Source: Gammaproteobacteria bacterium | GTDB lineage: Bacteria > Pseudomonadota > Gammaproteobacteria > Burkholderiales > Nitrosomonadaceae | Direction of reading: 5' to 3' | Assembly (NCBI GenBank): GCA_015709615.1 | Contig: CP054179.1 | Location: forward strand, 806,001 to 870,000 | DNA length: 64,000 bases | Shown: piece by piece, positions 51,074 to 59,069 of the stretch | How the letters are laid out: every line of letters starts with the position of its first letter | Position numbering within the stretch: the first letter of the stretch is position 1 | Translations under genes and position numbers: made by a program | Notes under the pieces: model-generated | The model's database searches: none | Told to the model about the DNA's origin: nothing | The model's input: only the letters and a program-made list of their open reading frames with translations

Positions 51074-52039
51074 ATGGGAAAAATCACTATCTTGCTGGCT
51101 GCCACGGCAGCCATTTTCTTTTTTTATTGGGTGTCCGCAAGAGTTTGGAAAGCCTTGCGACAGAGACTTCCGGAAAAACTGGACAAAACATATCCGGTAC
51201 CCGGCATGCAACTTTGCGCCATCACGCCGGAATACAAATTCGAAGACTTTATTGAAAAATTCAACTTCGCCGGCGCAAAAATCCTCCCCGCCAGCGGCTA
51301 CTACAACATTACCTACACCAACCGCCACGGTATCACCACCAACCGCAACATCAGCGTCAGCCGTGTTTATGAAAACAATGGCAAGTTTGTTATCGACGCC
51401 TACTGCCACCTGCGCGCCAGCCGCCGTTCCTTTTTCGAACACCGCATCAATCGCGCCGTTGACCTCAATACTGGGCAATTCGTCAATAACATTGCACAAC
51501 ACGCCATAACCAGCTTTGACGACGCCCTCATTCAAAAAACTTGGGAAACCATGAGCTATGAGATGATGGGCTTGTATCTTTTGGAATTCATCTGTTGCAC
51601 GGACCGCCGCATAATGAAAACTGAGCGCAGCATCGTTGCCGACTACTTGAAACGCCGCCGCCCGGATATTGTCCTGGACGATGAACAGCTGGAACGTATA
51701 CTGAAAAGACTGGGCACGCCGGATCCCCGGCAATTCAAAAGAATCGTAGCCGACATGAAAGCTTCCGGCGATATTGCCCGCTTGCAAGAAATCGTGGACT
51801 GCGCAAAACGCCTGGTTGCTCCCGCGAAAACCGCCGACCCGCTCGAGAAGGCGGCGATTGAAATACTCGAAGAAGCCTGCGCCCGAATAGCTCCGCTTGA
51901 TGCCGCCGATCCTCACAACGCCTCCAGCCCCGCATGCTTGCGCAAAATATCCATCACCCATTCCGGGTTCAGGCCGCACATATCGCAGAAAAAAACAAAC
52001 GCGCTGCCGGTGAAGAACTCCCGCGCCATAGCGCGATGA
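51074..52039 (+). CDS. Membrane-anchored WYL + TerB-like protein
   Basis: 321 residues. One N-terminal membrane helix (ITILLAATAAIFFFYWV) is followed by a WYL-like domain at about 70-150 (YYNITYTNRHGITTNRNISV; IDAYCHLRASRRSFFEHRIN). A TerB-like helical region follows. WYL domains bind nucleic acid or nucleotide ligands and are common in phage-defence regulators. Its last 42 codons overlap the convergent phage gene 51913-52206 by 127 bases, so the C-terminus may be read-through of a fusion scar. Confidence 0.7.
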   Translation: MGKITILLAATAAIFFFYWVSARVWKALRQRLPEKLDKTYPVPGMQLCAITPEYKFEDFIEKFNFAGAKILPASGYYNITYTNRHGITTNRNISVSRVYENNGKFVIDAYCHLRASRRSFFEHRINRAVDLNTGQFVNNIAQHAITSFDDALIQKTWETMSYEMMGLYLLEFICCTDRRIMKTERSIVADYLKRRRPDIVLDDEQLERILKRLGTPDPRQFKRIVADMKASGDIARLQEIVDCAKRLVAPAKTADPLEKAAIEILEEACARIAPLDAADPHNASSPACLRKISITHSGFRPHISQKKTNALPVKNSRAIAR

Positions 52040-52206
52040 TATTTATTGCTCGGGGTCTTATCCATCAAATCGGAAATCGCTTTTAAAAGCACCGCCAGCA
52101 TTAGTTTTTGCTCAGGAATCTCAAGATCGGCGTGGCGCGTCAATATCAGGGCGATATCCCTCGAATTACCGCGCGGCAGTGAACCGCGATTGATTGCTTC
52201 AGCCAT
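51913..52206 (-). CDS. Hypothetical early phage protein
   Basis: 97 residues from ATG 52206 (GGAGTTGAGGGA). MAEAINRGSLPRGNSRDIAL; KYHRAMAREFFTGSAFVFFC. The stop of the CII-like gene is four bases upstream of this start. No family recognised. Confidence 0.75.
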   Translation of the reverse strand: MAEAINRGSLPRGNSRDIALILTRHADLEIPEQKLMLAVLLKAISDLMDKTPSNKYHRAMAREFFTGSAFVFFCDMCGLNPEWVMDILRKHAGLEAL

Positions 52207-52210
52207 TCCC

Positions 52211-52708
52211 TCAACTCCTATCCGGGCCACCAAGCGGCAACCGCGCAGCGCGCGCCTCGCTGGCTTGCAAGTACAACTCGATGCGCGCCATCACCTCAGC
52301 CGTGGCGGCGATAAATTCACTGTAATCGCACCGGATTTCAGTCAACTCGCCACGCGTTATCTTGCCGTCCGACAATGCATCCTTCATCCTTTCCAGCCAC
52401 TGCGCCTTGCGCGATTCCAGATCGATAAACAAATCCAGCAGCGCGTTATCCGACAAATCGTCAAACCCCGGCGATTTCACGCAAACCATATTGCGCTGCG
52501 CCGCGAAGTATTTCGCTACGTCATCCGTATCCAGCATCGTCACCAGCTCGTCCAAATCTTCAACATAGACATGGTGCGTATGCGTGTTCGGATTTAATTT
52601 ATTGACCAGCACCTGATAATTGACACCCAGATCGTCAGCCATCGCTCTAATCCCGGCGCCGCTCTTGTAGCGGATCGCCAACCTGTGCAGCACATGCTCA
52701 ATTCCCAT
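52211..52708 (-). CDS. Phage regulatory protein CII (CP76-like)
   Basis: 165 residues from ATG 52708. An HTH near the start (MADDLGVNYQVLVNKLNPNT) matches the Phage_CP76/CII family, and the C-terminus is helical. These proteins regulate early promoters or lysogeny. It sits left of Cro on the same strand. Confidence 0.85.
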   Translation of the reverse strand: MGIEHVLHRLAIRYKSGAGIRAMADDLGVNYQVLVNKLNPNTHTHHVYVEDLDELVTMLDTDDVAKYFAAQRNMVCVKSPGFDDLSDNALLDLFIDLESRKAQWLERMKDALSDGKITRGELTEIRCDYSEFIAATAEVMARIELYLQASEARAARLPLGGPDRS

Positions 52709-53049
52709 GTTTCCGGCCTCGCATAAAAACGTTTTAAAACAAATCAAAATCACCGATCATGCAAACATCGGAACACCCCGCCGCGTCAAAGGAAGAAACC
52801 GCGGCAGGGCCCCAGCCGGCTTGCGCCAGAAGCTTTGCTATGCAACAACAAAGCAAAAAAACCTTGCAAAAACCTGCCGCCCCATGAAGAGAGGAAATAG
52901 GACGGCAGGGAACAGCTAAGGAGCATCATCATGACCGGCTCACCGGCATAGCACCGCTTTTAACCGAACGGGCGCGGCTGGCATACAAAAACTGTGTGAC
53001 CCGGCTTAAGAAAAATTTACGATCATTTTCCCAACAAAGGATTACGCAC
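52709..53049. other. Region between cII and opposite-strand membrane gene
   Basis: 341 bases. On the plus strand a 42-codon ORF (52759-52887) is followed by two still shorter ones with overlapping starts and stops, and a GGAGCATCATC site. Coding is doubtful. No minus-strand ORF is present, so cro-to-cII transcription must cross this stretch. Confidence 0.35.
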
Positions 53050-53550
53050 ATGTCAGAACCCGGCAAAAAAGAAGTCACGTTTGAAGATCTCGAACGCCGC
53101 CACCTTCATAACTTTCAAAGCGCCTATTTCAACTGGATCAAAAATATCGTTTCACTATCCGTCGGGTCCCTAACTGCACTAATAGCACTTCAGGGAAATT
53201 ACCTTTCCAGTTCGCCTCAATTACCAATTTTCCTCGGTACATGTTGGAGTGGACTACTACTATCGATTCTCCTGGGCGTAAAGGCATTGTGGACAGAAGC
53301 CGGTATTCATCTGGATCAAGCCGATCAGATTCGAACCATGCGCGCACAGCACGGAGACGCTTATACAGCCAGCTATCTCGAAAAGAACGGCGGGGTTGGC
53401 TTCCCTCGGAGTCACACATGGTCTGTTCGTCTAATGGTTGCGTCATTTGTTTTGTCCCTTGTTTCACTTTGTATTTTTGCGGTCGTCAATTTGCTCTTTA
53501 AGAGCAAATTAAGCGGCGGTCTCCGATTCAGTTTGTTCTTGCGTGGCTAG
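53050..53550 (+). CDS. Multi-pass membrane protein (lysogenic-strand moron)
   Basis: 166 residues from ATG 53050, with about four membrane segments (NIVSLSVGSLTALIALQG; FLGTCWSGLLLSILLGVKAL; RLMVASFVLSLVSLCIFAVV). It is transcribed against the cro-cII direction and its end overlaps the cro-like gene end by 42 bases. This is where superinfection-exclusion genes can occur, but the function is unknown. Confidence 0.65.
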   Translation: MSEPGKKEVTFEDLERRHLHNFQSAYFNWIKNIVSLSVGSLTALIALQGNYLSSSPQLPIFLGTCWSGLLLSILLGVKALWTEAGIHLDQADQIRTMRAQHGDAYTASYLEKNGGVGFPRSHTWSVRLMVASFVLSLVSLCIFAVVNLLFKSKLSGGLRFSLFLRG

Positions 53551-53754
53551 CTCGGGCCAGATTTCGTGCCACCTGTCGCACAACTCCTTTCTACTAACCA
53601 AACCACCAGTTTCTTTCTCAATGATGATCATCCACTTAATGGGTATTGGCCGCTTTCCGCGTCTCCAGTTACTCAACGAAGGCGTAGGAACTCCAATCCT
53701 CTTTGAAAAAGAAATGGGCTTTTCGTGTGCGGTTAAATATTGATCTAAATTCAT
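53509..53754 (-). CDS. Cro-like/YdaS-type regulator
   Basis: 81 residues with an HTH at about residues 8-50 (YLTAHEKPISFSKRIGVPTP, then SLSNWRRGKRPIPIKWMIII). It is the YdaS/Cro pattern. Its promoter has -35 TTGACA (53790-53785) and -10 TAATAT (53766-53761), separated by 18 bases and overlapped by operators. First gene of the leftward early operon. Confidence 0.88.
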   Translation of the reverse strand: MNLDQYLTAHEKPISFSKRIGVPTPSLSNWRRGKRPIPIKWMIIIEKETGGLVSRKELCDRWHEIWPELATQEQTESETAA

Positions 53755-53760
53755 ACAAAT

Positions 53761-53826
53761 ATATTAGCGCAGCGCTAATCTAACTGTCAAGCGCTGCGCT
53801 AATGGAAAAAATTAGCGTATTGCTAT
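53761..53826. promoter_or_regulatory. Immunity operators and cro promoter
   Basis: Three 15-bp sites with centres exactly 24 bases apart: TTAGCGCAGCGCTAA (53764-53778, a perfect palindrome), CAAGCGCTGCGCTAA (53788-53802) and TTAGCGTATTGCTAT (53812-53826). They cover the cro promoter and the repressor's 5' region. The same motif recurs at 62358-62397. Confidence 0.85.
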
Positions 53827-53837
53827 CTAATGCAAAT

Positions 53838-54221
53838 ATGAATTATCCAACTATTGAAGAAACTAGGCTTTCTAGGCTACTGATTCTCAAAGAAGAATAT
53901 GGAAGCGTTGCTGCGCTTGCAGAGGTGTTAGGTATGTCGAATCCGTCGCAATTAAGCCAATGGATCAATAGATCACCTGACTCAAAAACTGGGAAACCGA
54001 GATCAATCAATAGCGCATCAGCTAGGGATATCGAGAAGAAAACAGGAAAACCAGCAGGCTGGATGGATCAGCCCGTCTATTCTGATAATGAAAAGCTAAC
54101 GCACGCCATTGATATTCTTACAGGCTTACCAAAGAGCGAAATTGAAAAAATTGCCGGGATTATTGACATCTATCATCAGAGTGAAAAGAAAGTCATTAAT
54201 GAAAACGGCAACCCAAAATAA
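53838..54221 (+). CDS. CI-like repressor (short type, no peptidase domain)
   Basis: 127 residues from ATG 53838; an earlier ATG at 53802 would place operator 3 inside the gene. HTH: SRLLILKEEYGSVAALAEVL and NPSQLSQWINRSPDSKTGKP, then a family-typical RSINSASARDIEKKTGKPAG. There is no LexA-type autoprotease domain, so induction should rely on antirepressors, two of which are encoded here. Confidence 0.85.
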   Translation: MNYPTIEETRLSRLLILKEEYGSVAALAEVLGMSNPSQLSQWINRSPDSKTGKPRSINSASARDIEKKTGKPAGWMDQPVYSDNEKLTHAIDILTGLPKSEIEKIAGIIDIYHQSEKKVINENGNPK

Positions 54222-54279
54222 TGTCATCCAATTAAGCAACTGGTGCGAAATGGAACCATGCAAGTGCAAGCAATTATAA
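54199..54279 (+). CDS. Micro-ORF 1 with WCEMEPCKCK motif
   Basis: 26 codons overlapping the end of the repressor gene: MKTATQNNVIQLSNWCEMEP, then CKCKQL. A second micro-ORF at 55339-55398 has the same core. Codons for the shared core differ mostly at synonymous positions (Leu TTA/CTC, Ser AGC/TCA, Cys TGC/TGT, Glu GAA/GAG), which points to selection on the peptide. Unknown function; the three Cys could bind metal. Confidence 0.6.
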   Translation: MKTATQNNVIQLSNWCEMEPCKCKQL

Positions 54280-54296
54280 TTAACCATAGTTTCGAT

Positions 54297-54902
54297 ATGT
54301 TAAAAATAGGCTGGTATAAACTCATCATATTGACTTCTGCATGCCTCTTTAATATTTCATGTGTTCAGACTGAGCAGCCACAAAAAATAGCAATTAAAGA
54401 AAAAATTAAATTCTTCTCATTTGTCGCCCCAGGAAAACTTGAAGATGCTCAGAAATCAGGGTTTACCTGCAAACGAACAACTGATAGAGCGAATTATGAT
54501 TGCACTATCAAGGATAGTGAGTTATATGGAGTTATCCTTGATGCTCATATCAGGCTACATGAGTTCGGTGATGCCCCTGACAAACAGAAAAAATTTCAAT
54601 ATGCTGATGCCGACATGGGGTACTCAGAAATAGAATTAATAACGAGAAAACCATCCATATTTAAGAAAAAATGTAAGGACAATGATGAAATCAGTCTTGT
54701 GCACTTGGATGGAACAATTGAAAAAATCAATAATGTTGACTGCATTGAAGATAAGCGTGAAGTCTTTGATAAAGCTCTATTGAAAAATGGATGGACTAAA
54801 ACTTATTACAAAGGCACGAACACCTACACGCACCAAGACATAAATTTAGTAATAAAACATGCTCTCGATTCAGAATCATTCAGAATAATCATGGAAAACT
54901 AG
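54297..54902 (+). CDS. Putative lipoprotein
   Basis: 201 residues from ATG 54297. Signal sequence with lipobox-like end (YKLIILTSACLFNISC). The mature part is polar with paired Cys and beta/alpha pattern (FFSFVAPGKLEDAQKSGFTC; RIIMEN end). Followed seven bases later by the nuclease gene. I do not recognise a family. Confidence 0.65.
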   Translation: MLKIGWYKLIILTSACLFNISCVQTEQPQKIAIKEKIKFFSFVAPGKLEDAQKSGFTCKRTTDRANYDCTIKDSELYGVILDAHIRLHEFGDAPDKQKKFQYADADMGYSEIELITRKPSIFKKKCKDNDEISLVHLDGTIEKINNVDCIEDKREVFDKALLKNGWTKTYYKGTNTYTHQDINLVIKHALDSESFRIIMEN

Positions 54903-54908
54903 GGGTCA

Positions 54909-55328
54909 ATGCTCTCAACAACCTTAATCTGCCTAGTTATCTCCATAACCGACGGCGACACGCTAAAAGCCACCTGTGACAATGAACAAGTAGTAATCCG
55001 ACTTGCAGAAATTGACGCGCCAGAGAAGAAACAAGAATTTTACGTCGAATCAAAGAAATCACTATCTGATCTATGCTTGGATAAAAAAGCCAAAATCACC
55101 ACACAAACCAAGGATCGATACAAGCGGATCATTGCTCGCATAAATTGCGATGGAGTTGACGCAAGTGAGGAGCAGGTTAAACGCGGCATGGCATGGGTTT
55201 ATGATCGATATGCAACTGACCACAATTTGCATATGCTGCAAGATCATGCGCACGCGAAAAAGATTGGATTGTGGCAAACGCAATTGCCTATCGAACCTTG
55301 GAAATGGCGAAAAAAAATCAACGAATGA
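54909..55328 (+). CDS. SNase-like (thermonuclease) protein 1
   Basis: 139 residues of the staphylococcal nuclease fold: ITDGDT (metal Asp), VIRLAEIDAPEKKQEF (the Arg, Asp and Glu of the active site) and DRYKRIIARI (second Arg), then VKRGMAWVYDRYATDHNLHM. All catalytic positions are present. It cleaves DNA or RNA if exported or activated. A paralogue lies at 56525-56953. Confidence 0.88.
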   Translation: MLSTTLICLVISITDGDTLKATCDNEQVVIRLAEIDAPEKKQEFYVESKKSLSDLCLDKKAKITTQTKDRYKRIIARINCDGVDASEEQVKRGMAWVYDRYATDHNLHMLQDHAHAKKIGLWQTQLPIEPWKWRKKINE

Positions 55329-55338
55329 CCGCGTTGCA

Positions 55339-55398
55339 ATGCTCTCAGATTGGTGCGAAACAGAGCCATGTAAGTGCAAACACGAAGTAAGAAAATGA
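55339..55398 (+). CDS. Micro-ORF 2 with WCETEPCKCK motif
   Basis: 19 codons: MLSDWCETEPCKCKHEVRK. Its stop overlaps the next gene's ATG as ATGA, a sign of coupled translation. The frame is open upstream and the similarity to micro-ORF 1 reaches a few codons before the ATG, so the true start may be earlier. Confidence 0.6.
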   Translation: MLSDWCETEPCKCKHEVRK

Positions 55399-55817
55399 CG
55401 AGCGATAATAAGGATAAAGACAATATACAGAACGAGAACGCAAAACTTGATGGTACAGATTTTCGCTTTTTCTTAACATTAAAGATTTTCGATTTATTAC
55501 CCGTAATTTTTAATGCTATCGTCAAGATCACATTGGGCTATTTTTGTTATTTATCTATTGACGCTTTGGCTGGAAAAACTACAATCACGAATGTTGTACT
55601 TTCCTACCTAAAAGCAAAAGAAAGCGATTTTGGTATGCCATGGATATTGGCATTTATCTTCTTTTTGTGGGCTATTTTTGAACGCAAGGAGCGCAGAAGA
55701 AAAACAGAGCAATTACATAAACATAATAGAAAATTAGAAATGATAATTAATCCAGATAGATCAAGCAGCGGGCTCCTTCCAACTGGAGAAACTAACCCCA
55801 AGGACGAAAGAATATGA
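55395..55817 (+). CDS. Two-helix membrane protein A
   Basis: 140 residues. Two membrane segments (LPVIFNAIVKITLGYFCYLS; MPWILAFIFFLWAIF) are followed by a basic coiled coil and a tail MIINPDRSSSGLLPTGETNP. The PDRSSSGL-type tail is a pattern I have met in membrane proteins of unknown function. Overlaps the next gene by four bases (ATGA). Confidence 0.75.
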   Translation: MTSDNKDKDNIQNENAKLDGTDFRFFLTLKIFDLLPVIFNAIVKITLGYFCYLSIDALAGKTTITNVVLSYLKAKESDFGMPWILAFIFFLWAIFERKERRRKTEQLHKHNRKLEMIINPDRSSSGLLPTGETNPKDERI

Positions 55818-56365
55818 CGATACCTGTTCTTATAGAGCTTCTGGAATTATTCTTGGCGATTATAATACTTACGGTATTTTTCCATGGGCCGTGGCAATCC
55901 CTAATTATTGATATGACAAGGCAGCGTCTGTTTGAAGCAAGAGATAAATTATTTCTTTATGCTGCTAGAGGTAATATAGACTTCAAATCTACGGCATACA
56001 ACCAAATCAGAGATCATATTAACAACTCAATTCGTCTTTGTCACAGAATTAGTATTCTCAGTTATATATCAGTTGGTTTTTCCAAACAAAGAAATACTGA
56101 TAGTAAGCATCATAAAGACTCGATACAGAAAACTCTGGCGTCCATTGATGATATATCCATCAGAACCAAACTAAATGACATAATAACTGAAGTGACTATA
56201 AGTTTACTGTTACTGATCATATTGCGTTCGTTCATTATGTTGATAATTGTTGTTATAGTAAGCCCGATACTGATGCTCCAAATGTTATTAAGAGGGCAAT
56301 ATCAGAAAATATTAATGCGCATCAGCGCCACAATTGAGCGTGATATCAGAATGGGCGATACATAA
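55814..56365 (+). CDS. Membrane protein B, partner of A
   Basis: 183 residues. An N-terminal membrane helix (LIELLELFLAIIILTVFF), then QSLIIDMTRQRLFEARDKLF, and two further hydrophobic segments at about 130-160 (VTISLLLLIILRSFIMLIIV). It is translationally coupled to protein A, so the two probably form one complex. Function unknown. Confidence 0.75.
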   Translation: MTIPVLIELLELFLAIIILTVFFHGPWQSLIIDMTRQRLFEARDKLFLYAARGNIDFKSTAYNQIRDHINNSIRLCHRISILSYISVGFSKQRNTDSKHHKDSIQKTLASIDDISIRTKLNDIITEVTISLLLLIILRSFIMLIIVVIVSPILMLQMLLRGQYQKILMRISATIERDIRMGDT

Positions 56366-56524
56366 CCACCCTTCACTATTAAACCAGGTCTAAAGCAAAG
56401 ATTGCTGCGCGAGTTTGCATGATAGTGCGTAAACACCAATAAATCCAAGCGATACTGCTAGCGAGGTTGGGGGTTGCTAATTTTTAAAGCCAAAACAAAA
56501 TTGTATTCATAAGAGGAATACTGA

Positions 56525-56953
56525 ATGCTGACCACTGCACTAATGTGTTTCGTTATTTTCGTGACCGATGGGGATACATTGGTTGCAAGTTGCGATCATC
56601 ATCAAATAGTTGTTCGGCTCGCTGAGATTGATGCCCCGGAAAAACGCCAAAGATTCGCTCTTAACTCAAAATTATCTTTATCGGAAATTTGTTTAAATAA
56701 AAATGCTGAAATAGTGCCAAAAAGCAAAGATGATCGCGGACGCACTATTGCCTATGTGACATGTGAAGGAATAAATGCTAACACCGAGCAAATTAAACGC
56801 GGCATGGCTTGGGTTTTTGATAAATATGTAACTAATAATGGATTGTACGACATACAAAATAAAGCAAAATCATCGCAATCTGGATTATGGGGATTAGATT
56901 CCCCTATCCCGCCTTGGGAGTGGAGAAAAAACACCCCAGCGCCCAAACTATGA
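56525..56953 (+). CDS. SNase-like protein 2
   Basis: 142 residues, paralogue of the protein at 54909: VTDGDT, VVRLAEIDAPEKRQRF, DDRGRTIAYV, IKRGMAWVFDKYVTNNGLYD. Catalytic residues are kept. Ribosome site GAGGAA. It is 159 bases from the membrane pair in the same direction. Confidence 0.88.
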   Translation: MLTTALMCFVIFVTDGDTLVASCDHHQIVVRLAEIDAPEKRQRFALNSKLSLSEICLNKNAEIVPKSKDDRGRTIAYVTCEGINANTEQIKRGMAWVFDKYVTNNGLYDIQNKAKSSQSGLWGLDSPIPPWEWRKNTPAPKL

Positions 56954-57119
56954 TGTGAAATATGAAAGACAAGGATCAATCAATGCCACTTTCACGCTCA
57001 CAAAAGTTGCTAAAAACTTTCGCTTGAGCATCGCTCGATAACCACCCGCCTACCAGATGCTGCTGGCAGAACTTTGGTTGCTGGGGTTTATGGAACCAGG
57101 TAAACGGAGAAATAAAGAA

Positions 57120-57148
57120 GCGCGTTCCTCATAGGAAAAGGAACGCGC
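57120..57148 (-). terminator. Terminator-like hairpin
   Basis: GCGCGTTCCT and AGGAACGCGC form a 10-bp stem. On the minus strand TTCTTTATTTC follows, so it could end the DUF488 transcript. On the plus strand it follows the SNase 2 gene by 166 bases. The surrounding 56954-57299 holds no gene. Confidence 0.65.
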
Positions 57149-57299
57149 CATTAAAAAGGATGTTTAGAATTCCCAGATCCCCGGACAATAAAGGTAAACC
57201 GGGTAACTGGGAGGCCCTTACTCCTGAAGGGAACACAGGCCGGACGGAACTATACCAACCTGCTTATGAAGTTTTTGTGAGAACAAGGATGCTATCCGC

Positions 57300-57782
57300 C
57301 TAAGCGAATGCCAATCGAAGAGATTCAGAGGTCGCTCTTTTAGTAGCCGGCGCCACGATATGTTTAACTTCAGCATCACAATAATCGCGCACAGCATTAG
57401 CCACCATCGACCGGTGACAAAAATTAAAATCAGCTTCATAACAAAGCAATGCACAGCTCGAAGATGCTACCAAGCTGGATAGCTCAGCAATAGAGGAATG
57501 CTGCGTTTTCAGGTAATTGAGAAATCCTTCAGTATAACGCCCCCAATCACCATCTTGCCGATAACGGTATCGCACCGTTTTAGGGCAACCAAGCTTAACC
57601 ATATGAACGTACTCAAACCCTGAAAGATTCAAGACATTAGTCAAAGTTTTCTTAGAAAATCCAGGCTTGCGTGACAAGGGCATCTCGCGAACATCAACGA
57701 CAGTTTCAATGTCGTTTTCAGCAAGCAACGCCATAAATGCATCAATATCTAAGCCTTCGTACCCTATCGTACTTATTATCAT
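57300..57782 (-). CDS. DUF488 family protein
   Basis: 160 residues: MIISTIGYEGLDIDAFMALL, VVDVREMPLSRKPGFSK, and CYEADFNFCHRSMVANAV with the conserved Cys/His. DUF488 proteins are of unknown function, often near defence or DNA-repair genes. Confidence 0.9.
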   Translation of the reverse strand: MIISTIGYEGLDIDAFMALLAENDIETVVDVREMPLSRKPGFSKKTLTNVLNLSGFEYVHMVKLGCPKTVRYRYRQDGDWGRYTEGFLNYLKTQHSSIAELSSLVASSSCALLCYEADFNFCHRSMVANAVRDYCDAEVKHIVAPATKRATSESLRLAFA

Positions 57783-57880
57783 TGTTAAATCCCCCTTTCC
57801 GGATTCTATCAGAGGATTTATTCCATTGACGAGAACTAACGGCTATATTGCTAACAACAATGAAATTCTATTGTTTACCA

Positions 57881-57918
57881 AACAAAAACCCCGTGGATCG
57901 GAAACCGCCCCACAGGGT
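57881..57918 (-). terminator. Terminator of small membrane protein gene
   Basis: Minus strand CCCTGTGG/CCACGGGG stem (one G-T pair) followed by TTTTTGTTTGG. Related in sequence to the hairpins at 59536 and 61579. Confidence 0.75.
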
Positions 57919-57952
57919 CAAGTACTATCAGTCTAATCTTCGCTTATGTTGC

Positions 57953-58150
57953 TCAGCCCAAAGCTTTGCGCGAAGGATATCTTTTATCTCTTAAAGTGCT
58001 ACTAATAGCAGCTATTGCAAGATAGCCTGTGAAAAATAATACGCCCGCGTCCACTCCTACAAATAATGCAAGACTAACTAAAGTCAAGAAACATATCAGA
58101 CCTAGACCAAGGGTAGTCGTGGTGTTGTTACTAGCATGATTTGTATTCAT
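57953..58150 (-). CDS. Small membrane protein
   Basis: 65 residues with two hydrophobic segments (LGLGLICFLTLVSLALFVGV; AGVLFFTGYLAIAAISS). Ribosome site AGGAGAGC. No family recognised. Confidence 0.7.
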   Translation of the reverse strand: MNTNHASNNTTTTLGLGLICFLTLVSLALFVGVDAGVLFFTGYLAIAAISSTLRDKRYPSRKALG

Positions 58151-58425
58151 TTTTAGCTCTCCTGAAAAAGTTTATCAATAAACCATCAGTTGCTATTAGA
58201 GCACAAACTTAACGAAAAGTTAACAAATAATTCACAAATAATTCACAAATAATTTGTAACGATTTCCTCAGCTACAGGAAGCAATCACAAATTCTTTTTC
58301 ACATCTGATCGTATATGCCATACAAACCTGCACCAGCGGGTTTTTTGTTGTCTAAAATGTGATGGAAATGATTTTCTGTTAAAAAATGGAATCGCGAACA
58401 ACTTCTTTAAAATGGGAGTATTCAA

Positions 58426-58764
58426 ATGCACAAAACTATTACCGGCTTACTAGCAGCTTTAATATCTGGATCTGTTTATATAACGAGTTCAGCGGCTTTT
58501 GCTCAATCTACCCCGCCATTAGGCTTGCCAATCAAAGAACGGATCGATACTTCAATATCTGAACGCATTCCAGAAGAGATTGATACGTCAATATCTGAAC
58601 ACAATCAACAAGAGATCGATGGACGGTCTGAAACAACAAATTACCATGAAAAAGAGGTGAAGCAAAAAGATAATTCTGCAACTCCTCCACCTTTAACAAA
58701 ACCTATTTTAGAAGAAAATCCAGACAATTCAATAGGGCCAAATAGTAAATACAGATATCCATAG
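58426..58764 (+). CDS. Secreted protein with short repeats
   Basis: 112 residues. Signal peptide ending AAFA before Gln (about residue 26). The mature part is disordered with two imperfect IDTSISER/IDTSISEH repeats. Function unknown. Confidence 0.7.
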   Translation: MHKTITGLLAALISGSVYITSSAAFAQSTPPLGLPIKERIDTSISERIPEEIDTSISEHNQQEIDGRSETTNYHEKEVKQKDNSATPPPLTKPILEENPDNSIGPNSKYRYP

Positions 58765-58845
58765 GATCAATAGTGAATAAACATATACTGGTCAAATTGC
58801 GCCAAATTTATGTTTTAACAATAAGTTGCATTTAATTTCCACCAA

Positions 58846-58866
58846 ACCCGCCCCGAGCGGGTTTTT
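58846..58866 (+). terminator. Intrinsic terminator
   Basis: CCCGC-cccga-GCGGG followed by TTTTTATTT, 82 bases after the secreted protein gene. Confidence 0.85.
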
Positions 58867-58906
58867 ATTTACTGAATAACCTCTCTAATTGGTATTGAAT
58901 ACGAAT

Positions 58907-59056
58907 TTATTCCCCTAATTTGATATCTTTTATCCTGATCGCTTCCAAGGCATCGAATTTTTGGGGATCCATCATTTCTTCCAGTAATTTCTTGATGTCC
59001 GCAATACTGGTTTTATGTAAACTTATTTCTAATTCAACCGTCACCTCGACTTTCAT
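58907..59056 (-). CDS. Small hypothetical protein
   Basis: 49 residues (MKVEVTVELEISLHKTSIAD, then IKKLLEEMMDPQKFDALEAI) preceded by GGGGGTAGC. Protein-like composition with a strand and a helix. It could be a ribbon-type or toxin-antitoxin-like small protein; unassigned. Confidence 0.6.
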   Translation of the reverse strand: MKVEVTVELEISLHKTSIADIKKLLEEMMDPQKFDALEAIRIKDIKLGE

Positions 59057-59069
59057 AAGCTACCCCCAT

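Noticed and set aside
50336..51979. Minus-strand ORF of 547 codons
   Set aside because: It is antisense to plus-strand genes 50529-50774 and 51074-52039 and has low-complexity, non-protein-like composition; the plus-strand WYL-like reading is clearly better.
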